Shown piece by piece: positions 24,978 through 33,126 of a stretch of 64,000 nt of DNA (positions are counted from its first letter, which is position 1; each line of letters starts with the position of its first letter). A program made the translations under genes and the position numbers. The stretch is from Amycolatopsis sp. MtRt-6 (GTDB lineage Bacteria > Actinomycetota > Actinomycetes > Mycobacteriales > Pseudonocardiaceae). The DNA is taken from positions 21,937 to 85,936 of the forward strand of contig NZ_JADWPD010000045.1 of NCBI RefSeq assembly GCF_017308975.1, written 5' to 3'. Under the pieces are notes generated by a model. It saw only the letters and a program-made list of their open reading frames with translations. It was not told the DNA's origin and ran no database searches.

Positions 24978-26507
24978 TCACCGGATCGCGGCGAACTCCG
25001 CGGCCAGCCCGGCGACCAGCGCCTCCGGATCCGGGATGAGCTTGCGATCCGTGCCGAAGCCGAACCGGACCTGGCCGGCGTAGCTGAAGATGCAGATCGT
25101 GATCGCCTGTCGCCCGCTGCACGGCGCCCAGCCGACGACGCCCTCGACCTCGGCACCGGCCAGCGTCATCGGCGCTCGCGGGCCGGGCACGTTCGTCAAG
25201 ACCCCGACCGCCTTGCCGGCGAAGAACCGGCTCAGCGCCAAACCCAGCGGTGCCGGGCTCTGCGCGATCGCGTACTGCATCCCGAACGTGAGCACCGGTT
25301 CGTAGGAGTCCCGGATCCGGGCCACCCGGCGGTGCACCTCGGCGAGGCGCTCGGCGAACGTCCGGCGCCCCAGTGGCAACTGGGCCAGCACGAGCGAGAA
25401 GTGGTTGCCCAGCGTCGCGGGTAGTTCGTCGTCGAACGACGACAGGCTCACCGGAATCAGCCACCCCAGATCGGACGGGTCCGGACGGGCGGTGCCGTGG
25501 GCGGTGAAGTACCGGTCGAGCGCGCCGGCGACCAGCGCCGTGCAGACGTCGTTGACCGTCGTCCCGGTTTCGTGGCCGATCCTGGCGAGCTCGGCCAGCG
25601 GGATCGGCTCGCCCCACGCCGCGGTCTTCTCGACCCCCGGCTCGCCGTCCCACAGCCCGGTCGCGGTAGACGGCCCGAGCAGGTCCGCGGCGCCGGTGGC
25701 GCTGTGCCAGACCGTCGTCGTGGCGCCGGCGACCGTGTCGACCACGCGGCGTGGGCCGCCGACCAGCGCCGAGGCGAGGAACCCGGCGACGGCGCTGGTG
25801 GCGCCCACTGTCGCGGTCGCTCCCAGTATCGGCAGGGCCACCGCGGTTTCCAGTACGGGGTGCACGCGGGCCGCCTGCTGCTGGGCCTTCGCGCCCGTGT
25901 CGCCGAGCGCGCGCAGGGCGGCGGCACCGAGCCGGGCCACCGGCTGTGCCACGGCTTCCCGGTGTGGTGCCGCACCGCCGACCTTCGCGTGCGGGGCCGC
26001 GGCATCGCCGTCCACCGGGTCCAGAAGGCTGAACAGCACCTGCGTCAGCCGGATCCCGTCGGCCATCGCGTGGTGCGTGCGGCAGACGAGCGCGCTGCCA
26101 CCGCGGTAGCCCTGCAGCAGATCGATGGTCCACAGCGGACGATTCAGGTCGAGCGGGGTGCTTCGCCGAGCAGCGACGAAGTCCTCGAGCGCCGCCTGGT
26201 CCGCGGGTGCGGGCAGCTCTTGCTCCACCACGTGCTTCCCGAGGTCGAAGCCGAGATCGGTTTCCCACGTGACCGGTTGTCCCGGGCCGCCGTGCCGCAC
26301 GGCTCGCTGCAGGTACACCGGGTACCGCGCGAGCAGCCGGTCCGACACGAGCGACCGCAGCCGGGTCACGTCCACCGGTGTCGTGGTCCACAGCACGGAC
26401 GTGACGATCATCAGGTTCTCCGGCCGGTCCAGATGCAGCCACAAGCTGTCCTGCGCCGGCATCCGCCGATGCGGCCCGATCAGTTTCCGCGTATTCCACA
26501 CTGCCAT
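24978..26507 (-). CDS. WS/DGAT acyltransferase paralogue 3
   Basis: 509 residues, longer than paralogues 1 and 2 by a central hydrophobic insert (about 200-280, rich in Ala/Gly/Val). The motif THHAMADG (HHxxxDG intact, about residue 146), TVNDVCTALVAGAL (about 307), IPVSL and LTNVPGPRAPM (about 431) define the family. ATG at 26507 has AGGAG seven bases upstream. Divergent from the SQR-like gene across a spacer with two DevR-type sites. Together the three WS/DGATs point to storage-lipid synthesis as a main output of this island. Confidence 0.92.
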   Translation of the reverse strand: MAVWNTRKLIGPHRRMPAQDSLWLHLDRPENLMIVTSVLWTTTPVDVTRLRSLVSDRLLARYPVYLQRAVRHGGPGQPVTWETDLGFDLGKHVVEQELPAPADQAALEDFVAARRSTPLDLNRPLWTIDLLQGYRGGSALVCRTHHAMADGIRLTQVLFSLLDPVDGDAAAPHAKVGGAAPHREAVAQPVARLGAAALRALGDTGAKAQQQAARVHPVLETAVALPILGATATVGATSAVAGFLASALVGGPRRVVDTVAGATTTVWHSATGAADLLGPSTATGLWDGEPGVEKTAAWGEPIPLAELARIGHETGTTVNDVCTALVAGALDRYFTAHGTARPDPSDLGWLIPVSLSSFDDELPATLGNHFSLVLAQLPLGRRTFAERLAEVHRRVARIRDSYEPVLTFGMQYAIAQSPAPLGLALSRFFAGKAVGVLTNVPGPRAPMTLAGAEVEGVVGWAPCSGRQAITICIFSYAGQVRFGFGTDRKLIPDPEALVAGLAAEFAAIR

Positions 26508-26559
26508 CGCCCGCTCCTGTCGCCCTCGTACCACTCTGCAACCCCGCTGCCATCGGGAA

Positions 26560-26601
26560 AAGGGCCGGAAGTCACCCTCGGGCAAGGCGGAGTGCCCTGC
26601 C
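26560..26601. promoter_or_regulatory. Two DevR-type sites between WS/DGAT 3 and SQR-like 1
   Basis: AGGGCCGGAAGTCACCC (26561-26577) and GGGCAAGGCGGAGTGCCC (about 26581-26598), about 20 bp apart, 53-94 bp from the WS/DGAT start and 66-107 bp from the SQR-like start. Confidence 0.55.
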
Positions 26602-26666
26602 CTCGACGATCCCTGCTTCGGCATGGTCAAGACCTCTGCCGAATCACCGAAGCATCGGAGGAATTC

Positions 26667-27926
26667 ATGTCTCCCACCCACGTCGTCGTGCTGGGTAGCG
26701 GGTTCGCCGGCCTGGAGACCGCGTTCTCCCTGCGCGCGCTGGCGAACCCCGACCGCGTGCAGCTCAGCGTGGTCTCCGATCGGGACGACTTCCTGTTCCG
26801 GCCCAACAGCATCTACCTGCCTTTCGGAGCGGCCGAGGCGCCGCTGCACGTGCCGTTGGGAACGGCGTTGCGGCGTAGGGAAATCGCCTCACACATCGCG
26901 ACCGCCGAAGGCATCGATACCGAACGTGGCGTCGTCCGCACCTCTCGCGGACCGGTCCCCTACGACAAACTCGTGATCGCCACCGGCGCCGCGATGCGCC
27001 CGGAGGAGGTGCCCGGGCTCGCCGAGCACGCCCACACGGTCTGGTCCCCCGGCCGGCTGCACGCGCTGGGCGAACAGCTGCAGTGGGTGGTCCAGCACGC
27101 GGCCCACGGCCGGCTGCAGCGAGTGCTGTTCCTCGTGCCGCCGGGGAACAAGTGTGCCGGCCCCCTGTACGAGATCGCCCTGATGCTCGACACCTGGCTG
27201 CGTCGCCGTGACGTCCGCGACAACGTCCAGCTCGCGTTCACCACGTCCGAGCAGAACTACGTCCAGGCATTCGGTCCCAAGCTGCACGACGTCGTCGCCA
27301 CGGAGTTCTCGACGCGCGGCATCGACGGCCGCACCGGCGCGGTCCCCGACAAGGTCAGGGAGCTCGAAGTCGCCTACACCGACGGCACCACGCAGGAGTT
27401 CGACCTCCTGGTCGCGTTCCCGCCCTACGTCGCGGCCCAGCGTTTCGAGGGACTGCCCGCCGACGACCGTGGCTTCCTCACGTGCGTGCCGAGCACGCGT
27501 GAGGTGGTCGGGTGTCCTGACGTCTACGCCCCCGGCGACGCCGGGGACTTCCCGGTGAAGCAGGCGTTCCTCGCGTTGCTGCAAGCGCAGGCCGTCGCGG
27601 GCCAGATCGCCGCCGATGTCGGTGCGCACCTGCCGGGAACCGGCTTCGAGCCGGTGAGCATGTGCGTGTTGGAGATGTTCGACAAGGCAACCTTCGCGCA
27701 GGTCCCCCTGTCGGTCACCGGCGACCCGGTCCGCCCGGTCGTCGTCGATCCGGAGGCGCTCGACGCTTACCGAGTCGGTACTTCGGCGGCTTGGCGGCTG
27801 GGCAAGAAGGCCCTCGGTACGTATGTCCCGGGGCGGTTCCGCGCCGGGCTGCCGGTGCACGCGGGCGCCGGCTGGGACACCATGGCTCTCGGCTTGCGCG
27901 GCGCGACTCGCTGGCTGGCCCGGTGA
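26667..27926 (+). CDS. SQR-like FAD-dependent NAD(P)/quinone oxidoreductase 1
   Basis: 419-residue flavoprotein of the sulfide:quinone oxidoreductase/NDH-2-like family. N-terminal Rossmann motif VVVLGSGFAGLETAF (about residues 5-19), VIATGAAMRP (about 97) and the C-terminal FAD-binding VYAPGDAGDFPVKQAF (about 288) are clear. Cysteines at LVPPGNKCAGPLYE (about 160), LTCVPSTREVVGC and SMCVLEM could include the redox cysteines of SQR but the correspondence is not certain. ATG at 26667 follows GGAGGAATTC; a long upstream open frame is antisense noise. Likely peripheral membrane, feeding electrons to menaquinone or handling sulfide/polysulfide. GTGA overlap with the next gene. Confidence 0.85.
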   Translation: MSPTHVVVLGSGFAGLETAFSLRALANPDRVQLSVVSDRDDFLFRPNSIYLPFGAAEAPLHVPLGTALRRREIASHIATAEGIDTERGVVRTSRGPVPYDKLVIATGAAMRPEEVPGLAEHAHTVWSPGRLHALGEQLQWVVQHAAHGRLQRVLFLVPPGNKCAGPLYEIALMLDTWLRRRDVRDNVQLAFTTSEQNYVQAFGPKLHDVVATEFSTRGIDGRTGAVPDKVRELEVAYTDGTTQEFDLLVAFPPYVAAQRFEGLPADDRGFLTCVPSTREVVGCPDVYAPGDAGDFPVKQAFLALLQAQAVAGQIAADVGAHLPGTGFEPVSMCVLEMFDKATFAQVPLSVTGDPVRPVVVDPEALDAYRVGTSAAWRLGKKALGTYVPGRFRAGLPVHAGAGWDTMALGLRGATRWLAR

Positions 27927-28561
27927 CTCGGCGCCCGCTCCTGGTTCCGGTCGCTGTCGCGGCGGTTGCGGTGTACATCGCCGGGGACGTGCTCTCGGCT
28001 CTGCTGTACGACGGATACAGCTACACGGACCAGGCGATCAGCGAGCTGAGCGCCTTCGGCTCGCCCGTCCGGCCGCTGATGGTGACGGTCATCGCCATCC
28101 ACAACGTCCTGTTGCTCGCGTTCGGGATCGGCGTCCTCCGGGTGTCCCGGAGCAGAAGTGTGTGGTGGATCGGCGCCCTGCAGATCGCGGAGTTCGTCCT
28201 CGTGGGCATCGCGACCCACACGTTCTGGGCGATGAGTTCCCGCGGCCGCGCGCCGGGGTTCAACGACACCATGCACATCGCTTTGTCGGGCGTGTTCAGC
28301 TTGCTCGTGGTGACGATGATGATCTTCTCCGCCGTCGCCTTCCCGGGCTGGTTCCGCCGTTACGCGCTGGCGACGACGGTCGTGGTCGTCGGCTTCGGCA
28401 TCGCGTCCTCGCTCGCGATGCGGGGGCTCGAGCGGAACGACACCCCGTGTGCCGGCGGCTTCGAGCGGATCAACGCCTACGCCTATTTCGCCTGGCTCGT
28501 GGTCTTGGCCGTCATGGTGACCCGCCGGGCTTCCGGTATTCGTGATGGCCGTTTCGAGTGA
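27923..28561 (+). CDS. DUF998-family integral membrane protein
   Basis: 212 residues with six predicted transmembrane helices. The segments YSYTDQAISELSAFGSPVRP (about residue 33) and the spacing of the helices match DUF998 proteins, whose function is unknown. GTG start overlaps the SQR-like stop (GTGA), so the two are coupled; a membrane partner for the flavoprotein is possible but unproven. The last codons and stop lie inside a perfect 22-bp hairpin that acts as a shared terminator with the convergent slipin gene. Confidence 0.8.
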   Translation: MTRRPLLVPVAVAAVAVYIAGDVLSALLYDGYSYTDQAISELSAFGSPVRPLMVTVIAIHNVLLLAFGIGVLRVSRSRSVWWIGALQIAEFVLVGIATHTFWAMSSRGRAPGFNDTMHIALSGVFSLLVVTMMIFSAVAFPGWFRRYALATTVVVVGFGIASSLAMRGLERNDTPCAGGFERINAYAYFAWLVVLAVMVTRRASGIRDGRFE

Positions 28562-28589
28562 CGCTGAGTCACTCGAAACGGCCATCACG
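28541..28589. terminator. Perfect 22-bp hairpin, bidirectional terminator
   Basis: Arms at 28541-28562 and 28568-28589 are exact reverse complements with a five-base loop GCTGA. It sits between the convergent DUF998 (+) and slipin (-) genes and overlaps the end of the former. No T-run is needed in high-GC actinobacteria. One of the longest perfect stems in the window. Confidence 0.85.
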
Positions 28590-28598
28590 GCAACGGGT

Positions 28599-29414
28599 TC
28601 ACCGAGGCGCCGGAACCGCAGCTTCGCCGTTGGGGACCACAGCCGCCGGAGCGGCAGCGGCCGCTTCGCGGGCCAGGAACGTGCCCAGCTCACCGATCGT
28701 GCTCATCAGCGGCGCCGGGAACACCACCGTGCTGTTGTGGTCGACGCCGATCTCCATCAGCGTCTGCAGGTTGCGCAGCTGCAGCGCCAGCGGGTGCGCC
28801 ATCATCGTGTCCGACGCCGAACCGAGCGCCGCCGCGGCCTGGGCTTCACCCTCGGCGTTGATGATTTTGGCTCGCTTCTCCCGCTCGGCCTCGGCCTGCT
28901 TGGCCATCGCCCGCTTCATCGACTCCGGCAGCTGGATGTCCTTCAGCTCCACCAGGGTCACGTCGACGCCCCACTCGGTAGTGGTCACGTCGAGGATCTG
29001 CCGGATGTCGGAGTTGATCTTGTCGGTCTCCGCCAACGTCTCGTCCAGGGTGTGCTGGCCGACGACCTTGCGCAGCGTCGTCTGCGCGATCTGGTCGATC
29101 GCCGCGTAGACGTTCTCGATCGCGACCACCGACTTCGTCGCGTCCACCACCCGGAAGTACGCCACCGCCGAGACGTCGACGCTGACGTTGTCGCGCGTGA
29201 TGATGCCCTGCGACTGGATCGGCATCGTGACGATCCGCAGGGACACCCGGCGCAGCACGTCGATCACCGGGATGATGAACCGCAGTCCCGGCTCGCGCAC
29301 CCCGACCACCCGGCCCAGCCGAAACAGCACCCCCCTCTCGTACTGCTTCACGATCCGGATCGACAGCGCCAGCAAGACGATGACGACCGCGGCGATGATC
29401 AGCCAGACAGTCAT
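28599..29414 (-). CDS. Slipin / SPFH (band 7, stomatin-like) membrane protein
   Basis: 271 residues: one N-terminal transmembrane helix (VWLIIAAVVIVLLALSI), then the SPFH domain (GVLFRLGRVVGVREPGL at about 28; MPIQSQGIITRDNVSVDV at about 64; RKVVGQHTLDE at about 114) and a coiled-coil helix (MKRAMAKQAEAEREKRAKI at about 166), ending in an Ala/Pro-rich tail. Stomatin-like proteins oligomerise into membrane rings and organise lipid microdomains; bacterial ones often pair with NfeD proteases, absent here. ATGA overlap with the upstream ABC ATPase gene instead, which is an unusual partner. Confidence 0.93.
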   Translation of the reverse strand: MTVWLIIAAVVIVLLALSIRIVKQYERGVLFRLGRVVGVREPGLRFIIPVIDVLRRVSLRIVTMPIQSQGIITRDNVSVDVSAVAYFRVVDATKSVVAIENVYAAIDQIAQTTLRKVVGQHTLDETLAETDKINSDIRQILDVTTTEWGVDVTLVELKDIQLPESMKRAMAKQAEAEREKRAKIINAEGEAQAAAALGSASDTMMAHPLALQLRNLQTLMEIGVDHNSTVVFPAPLMSTIGELGTFLAREAAAAAPAAVVPNGEAAVPAPR

Positions 29415-30289
29415 GAGGCCACTCCTTCCACTCGTCCGCTCCAGCGGTCGGAGCGGCCCGCGGTCATCAGGCCGACGACCGTTTCCTTGGTCAGCTCACC
29501 GGTGGCGTACACGCCCGCCATCCGGCCCAGGTACAAAACCGCGATCCGGTCGGCCACGTCGAAGACGTCGTTCATGTTGTGCGACACCACGACCACACCC
29601 AGGCCGCGCTCGGCCAGCCTTCCCACCAGCTGCAGCACCACTTCCGTCTGCTGCACGCCGAGCGCCGCCGTCGGCTCGTCCATGATCACGAGTTTCGAGT
29701 GCCACAACACGGCTTTGGCGATCGCCACCGCCTGGCGCTGACCGCCGGACAGCGATCCGACCGGCTGCCGGACCGAGGTCACCGTGGTGACGCCGAGGCT
29801 GTGCAAGGTCTCCTTCGCCGCCAGTTCCATCCGGTCCTCGTCGAGCACCCCGTGCCGCAGCTTTTCGCGGCCGAGGAACATGTTCTGCACGACGTCGAGG
29901 TTGTCGCAGAGTGCGAGGTCCTGGTACACGGTCTCGATGCCGAGCGCGGCGGCGTCCCGCGGACTGCGGATGCGCACGGACCGCCCTTCCCAGGTGAACT
30001 CACCGGCGTCCGGCACGTGGATGCCGGCGACGCACTTGATCAGCACGGACTTGCCGGCGCCGTTGTCACCGACCAGTGCGGTCACCTGGCCGGCCGGGAT
30101 GTCGAGGTCGACCCCGGCCAGCGCCTGCACCGGCCCGAACTTCTTGGTGACGCCCTGGACGCGCAGCAGCGGCGTCCCAGCCGGTTCGGCGGCATCCGGA
30201 GCCGCTGCGGACTGTTCGGCGATGGTGGTCACGGCCGGCTCAACGTCGACGCCGGCCACGATCCGGCCCGTTGCGGTTCCTTCCGTCAT
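29411..30289 (-). CDS. Orphan sugar-type ABC ATPase (RbsA/XylG-like, single domain)
   Basis: 292 residues; after a ~45-residue Ala-rich N-terminal extension comes one ATPase domain with every motif: Walker A GDNGAGKS (about 79), Q-loop VYQDLALCDNLDVVQNMFLG, signature SLSGGQRQAV (about 181), Walker B LVIMDEPTAALG and H-loop VSHNM. The sequence is of the carbohydrate-importer class (FrcA/XylG), yet no permease or binding protein is near and the protein has one domain rather than the usual two. ATG at 30289 with GGAGGAG. Coupled to slipin by ATGA. DevR site 87-106 bp upstream, shared with GAPDH. May work with a distant permease or with the slipin; role unknown. Confidence 0.88.
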   Translation of the reverse strand: MTEGTATGRIVAGVDVEPAVTTIAEQSAAAPDAAEPAGTPLLRVQGVTKKFGPVQALAGVDLDIPAGQVTALVGDNGAGKSVLIKCVAGIHVPDAGEFTWEGRSVRIRSPRDAAALGIETVYQDLALCDNLDVVQNMFLGREKLRHGVLDEDRMELAAKETLHSLGVTTVTSVRQPVGSLSGGQRQAVAIAKAVLWHSKLVIMDEPTAALGVQQTEVVLQLVGRLAERGLGVVVVSHNMNDVFDVADRIAVLYLGRMAGVYATGELTKETVVGLMTAGRSDRWSGRVEGVAS

Positions 30290-30375
30290 CGCTGCTCCTC
30301 CCGCGGTGCCGACTCCTTCGATTGCCAGCCAACGCCTTCCGGCCGTCCGGCGAAGCTGCCGTTCTGCCCGACCTG

Positions 30376-30395
30376 CGAGGACCAAGGGCCCTACG
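30376..30395. promoter_or_regulatory. Bidirectional DevR-type site between ABC ATPase/slipin and gap
   Basis: GAGGACCAAGGGCCCTACGC: variant with GGGCCC in place of AGTCCC; 87-106 bp from the ATPase start and 58-77 bp from gap. Confidence 0.6.
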
Positions 30396-30452
30396 CACGA
30401 GGACGCGCGGTGCAGACCATCGAAGGGAACAAACGATGACAGGGAGAGACCC

Positions 30453-31463
30453 ATGACGGTAACGCTCGGGATCAACGGCTTCGGCAGGATCGGGCGGGAC
30501 ATCCTCCGGTGTGTGCTGGAAACGCCGGACAGCCCGATCGAAGTGGTCGCGGTCAACGACATCACGTCCCCGGAGATGCTGGCGCACCTGCTCGCGCACG
30601 ACTCCACCTACGGGCGGCTGCGCACGCCGGTCGAGGTCGTCGACGGCCAAGCGCTGCGCGTCGGCGACCACCTCATCCAGGTGAGCTCGACCGCGGACCC
30701 CGCGCAACTGCCGTGGGGCGAGTACGGCGTGGACGTCGTCGTCGAATCGACCGGCAAGTTCCGCACCCGCGAAGCCGCCGGCGTGCACCTGGCCGCCGGA
30801 GCGAAGAAGGTCGTGATCTCCGCGCCCGGCAAGGACGTCGACGCGACCATTGTGCTCGGGGTCAACGAAGGCGACTACGACCCCGCGAACCACCACATCA
30901 TCTCCAACGCCTCCTGCACGACCAACTGCGTCGCGCCGATGGTGAAGGTGCTGCACTCGGCGTTCGGCATCCGGCGCGGCCTGCTCACCACGATCCACAG
31001 CTACACCGGCGACCAGGCCCTGCTGGACCGGCCGCACAAGGACCCGCGCCGCGCCCGCTCGGCGGCGGTCAACGTGGTACCCACGAGCACCGGTGCGGCC
31101 AAGGCGATCGGCTTGGTGCTGCCGGAACTGGCCGGCAAGCTCGACGGCGTCGCCGTGCGCGTCCCGGTCGAAGACGGCTCGCTGACCGACCTGACGGTCG
31201 AGCTCGAGCGCCCAGTGACGGCGGAGCAGGTGAACCAGGCGTTCGCCGAGGCGGCCGACGGCGACCTGAAAGGCATTCTGCGCTACGCCGAAGCCCCCAT
31301 CGTGTCCCGCGACATCATCGGCGACCCGGCGTCGTGCGTGTTCGACGCGGAGCTGACCAAGGCCGACTCGCACCTGGCGAAGGTGTTCGGCTGGTACGAC
31401 AACGAGTGGGGCTACGCGACCCGCACGGTCGAGCTCGTGGAGCTGATCGGGCGATCGCTGTAG
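30453..31463 (+). CDS. gap: Glyceraldehyde-3-phosphate dehydrogenase, type I
   Basis: 336 residues, full length. NAD-binding INGFGRIGR (about residues 6-14), catalytic SNASCTTNC (about 152) with the thiol Cys, THxxT-like TIHSYTGDQ with the base His (about 178) and SWYDNEWGY-like GWYDNEWGY (about 315) are all present. ATG at 30453 follows GGGAGAG. A DevR site lies 58-77 bp upstream, so this looks like a hypoxia-specific second GAPDH that keeps glycolytic flux while a housekeeping copy (in gap-pgk-tpi) exists elsewhere. A strong hairpin follows the stop. Confidence 0.95.
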   Translation: MTVTLGINGFGRIGRDILRCVLETPDSPIEVVAVNDITSPEMLAHLLAHDSTYGRLRTPVEVVDGQALRVGDHLIQVSSTADPAQLPWGEYGVDVVVESTGKFRTREAAGVHLAAGAKKVVISAPGKDVDATIVLGVNEGDYDPANHHIISNASCTTNCVAPMVKVLHSAFGIRRGLLTTIHSYTGDQALLDRPHKDPRRARSAAVNVVPTSTGAAKAIGLVLPELAGKLDGVAVRVPVEDGSLTDLTVELERPVTAEQVNQAFAEAADGDLKGILRYAEAPIVSRDIIGDPASCVFDAELTKADSHLAKVFGWYDNEWGYATRTVELVELIGRSL

Positions 31464-31475
31464 CGGCCGCTGCCA

Positions 31476-31512
31476 CGGGTGCCCGCCGGTGACCCGGCCC
31501 GGCGGGCGCCCG
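31476..31512 (+). terminator. Hairpin after gap
   Basis: Arms CGGGTGCCCGCCGG (31476-31489) and CCGGCGGGCGCCCG (31499-31512) pair over 14 bp with one G-U wobble and a nine-base loop, starting 13 bases after the gap stop. It also ends transcripts coming from the convergent globin remnant. Confidence 0.75.
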
Positions 31513-31516
31513 TTCC

Positions 31517-31832
31517 TCATGCCGGTGTGACGATGTCCTCCGACAACGGCGCGACGGCGCCGATGATCGTCTCTGTGGTCTCCTCCGGCACCCCGGCGGC
31601 CAGGAGGGAGTCCGCGAGGTACTTCGCCACGAGGTCGAAGTGGTGCTGGGCAATGCCCCGGCCACGGTGGACGTCCTTCATGGTCCGCCCGCGATACTCG
31701 TCAGGCCCGCCGAGGGCCGCCGCGAAGAACTCGACCTGCATCCCCTTCAGCCGGAGCATGCTCGTCCCGGTGAAGAACGGGGCCAGCTCCGCGTCGTCGG
31801 CCAGGACCCGCTCGTAGAAGTCAACCGCGGGT
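31517..31832 (-). pseudogene. glbN: Truncated haemoglobin N (glbN) lacking its 5' end
   Basis: The frame reads DFYERVLADDAELAPFF then GTSMLRLKGMQVEFFAAALGG and KDVHRGRGIAQHHF, closely matching M. tuberculosis TrHbN (GlbN), an NO dioxygenase. TyrB10 (in DFYER), Gln in KGMQVEFF and the proximal HisF8 (in KDVHRG) are conserved. Upstream of DFYER the frame hits a TAA at about 31833-31835 and no ATG/GTG start exists before the internal ATG at 31759, so the pre-A/A-helix region is missing. The break coincides with the last codons of the SQR-like gene (stop at 31821), with which it overlaps. From ATG 31759 only 80 residues without TyrB10 could be made. Probably a decayed gene; a non-standard start is possible. 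Confidence 0.75.
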
Positions 31833-33101
31833 TAGATCGTTCTCACCGCGGAGCTGCTGTCGGTCGATCGGGACCGGGAACTGCTTGCCCGCGCGTGGCA
31901 TCGCACTCGACAGGCCGGGCAGGTCCCGCCCGGGCAGCATGGTGTGCCAGTAGATCCACGGGAACATCAGCCTGCCGAGGTGGTTGAGCCGCGACTCCTT
32001 CAGCAACGGCAAACCCGTGTCCGCCGGGTAGTGGCCGGGCAGCGGCTCCGTGTCGTAGTTGAAGTCGATAAGGAGCGCCTTGCCGAACCCGCTTTCGACG
32101 AAGCAGTTCGCGTGCCCGTCGAAGCTTCCGTCGAGTTCGCGGCCGTCGAGGAACTGACCGACGTTGCGGGCCAGCACCGCGCCCGCGAAGTGGGTTGCGG
32201 AGCTCACCTTGGCAGTGGGCAGCGAGGCTGCGTCCCCCAGAACGAAAACGTTGTCCCGTACCGTGGAACGCAGGGTGTGCTCATCGGCGCGGACGAAGCC
32301 GAACTCGTCGCCGAGGCCCGGCGATCGGTCCACATAGGACGCACCACCGTGTAGTGGGACGACCACCGCCTGGTCGAAGGCGACTTCACGACCGTCGTAG
32401 GAAACGAGCCGGTTCCGGGTGCCGTCGACTTCGCCGGTGTTGAACCCGGTCACCAGCCGCACGCCCTTGGCTTCGAGCAGACCGGCCAGTGTCCGCGCGG
32501 CGACCGGTTTGGTGAACGCGGCATCGAGAGACGTGACGTAGGTCAGCTCGACCTGGTCGCGGACGCCCCGCTCGGTGAAGTACCAATCGGCGAGGAAGCA
32601 GAACTCCAGCGGCGCGAGCGGGCTCTTGACCGGAAGGCCGACCACGTTCACGACAAGCCGGCCGCCGTGGAAAGCTTCGAGGGCCGACGCCAGACCGACG
32701 GCGCCGTCGAGGTCGTAGAAGGTGTCGACGTGCGAACGCCAGCCCGGGCCGGTCAGCCCGTCGGTCTCCTCCGGCAGCAGCCGCGCGCCGGTGGCGATCA
32801 CCAGTACGTCGTAATCGAGGGTCGTGCCATCCGCCAGGTGCACCCGGTCGGTGTCGATGTCGACCCGCCCGACTTCTCCACGGTGGTACCGGACCCCGTC
32901 GATCAGCTGGCGCGGGCGCGACCGGACGAGGTCATCGGCGTCGGCCATGCCGAACGGCACGAACAGCAGCCCCGGCTGGTACACGTGGTCGTCGTCCTGG
33001 TCCACGACGGTGATCTCCGCGCCTTCGCCGAAATCACGGCGGAGACGGTTCGCCGCCAGGGTTCCGCCGGTGCCGCCGCCGAGGATCACGATGCGCTTCA
33101 T
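31821..33101 (-). CDS. SQR-like FAD-dependent oxidoreductase 2
   Basis: 426 residues, sulfide:quinone oxidoreductase-like. Rossmann motif IVILGGGTGGTLAANRL (about residues 4-20), VLVIATGARLLPEETDG (about 100), NVFVLGDAASLPTAK (about 290) and the C-terminal membrane-facing helix RLMFPWIYWHTMLPG (about 385) fit type III/IV SQR-related proteins; the Cys in LEFCFLADW (about 168) and ANCFVESGFGK (about 333) are candidate redox cysteines. Downstream of the CBS-BON gene by 25 bp, probably one operon, promoter at 33871-33890. Likely delivers electrons to menaquinone; sulfide as substrate is a family-based guess. Confidence 0.85.
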   Translation of the reverse strand: MKRIVILGGGTGGTLAANRLRRDFGEGAEITVVDQDDDHVYQPGLLFVPFGMADADDLVRSRPRQLIDGVRYHRGEVGRVDIDTDRVHLADGTTLDYDVLVIATGARLLPEETDGLTGPGWRSHVDTFYDLDGAVGLASALEAFHGGRLVVNVVGLPVKSPLAPLEFCFLADWYFTERGVRDQVELTYVTSLDAAFTKPVAARTLAGLLEAKGVRLVTGFNTGEVDGTRNRLVSYDGREVAFDQAVVVPLHGGASYVDRSPGLGDEFGFVRADEHTLRSTVRDNVFVLGDAASLPTAKVSSATHFAGAVLARNVGQFLDGRELDGSFDGHANCFVESGFGKALLIDFNYDTEPLPGHYPADTGLPLLKESRLNHLGRLMFPWIYWHTMLPGRDLPGLSSAMPRAGKQFPVPIDRQQLRGENDLTRG

Positions 33102-33126
33102 CGCCGGCTCCGTTCGTCGAGGGTCC

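Noticed and set aside
29411..30607. Longer 398-codon version of the orphan ABC ATPase starting at 30607
   Set aside because: It would run through the gap start region and the DevR-type site; ATG 30289 has a strong GGAGGAG site.
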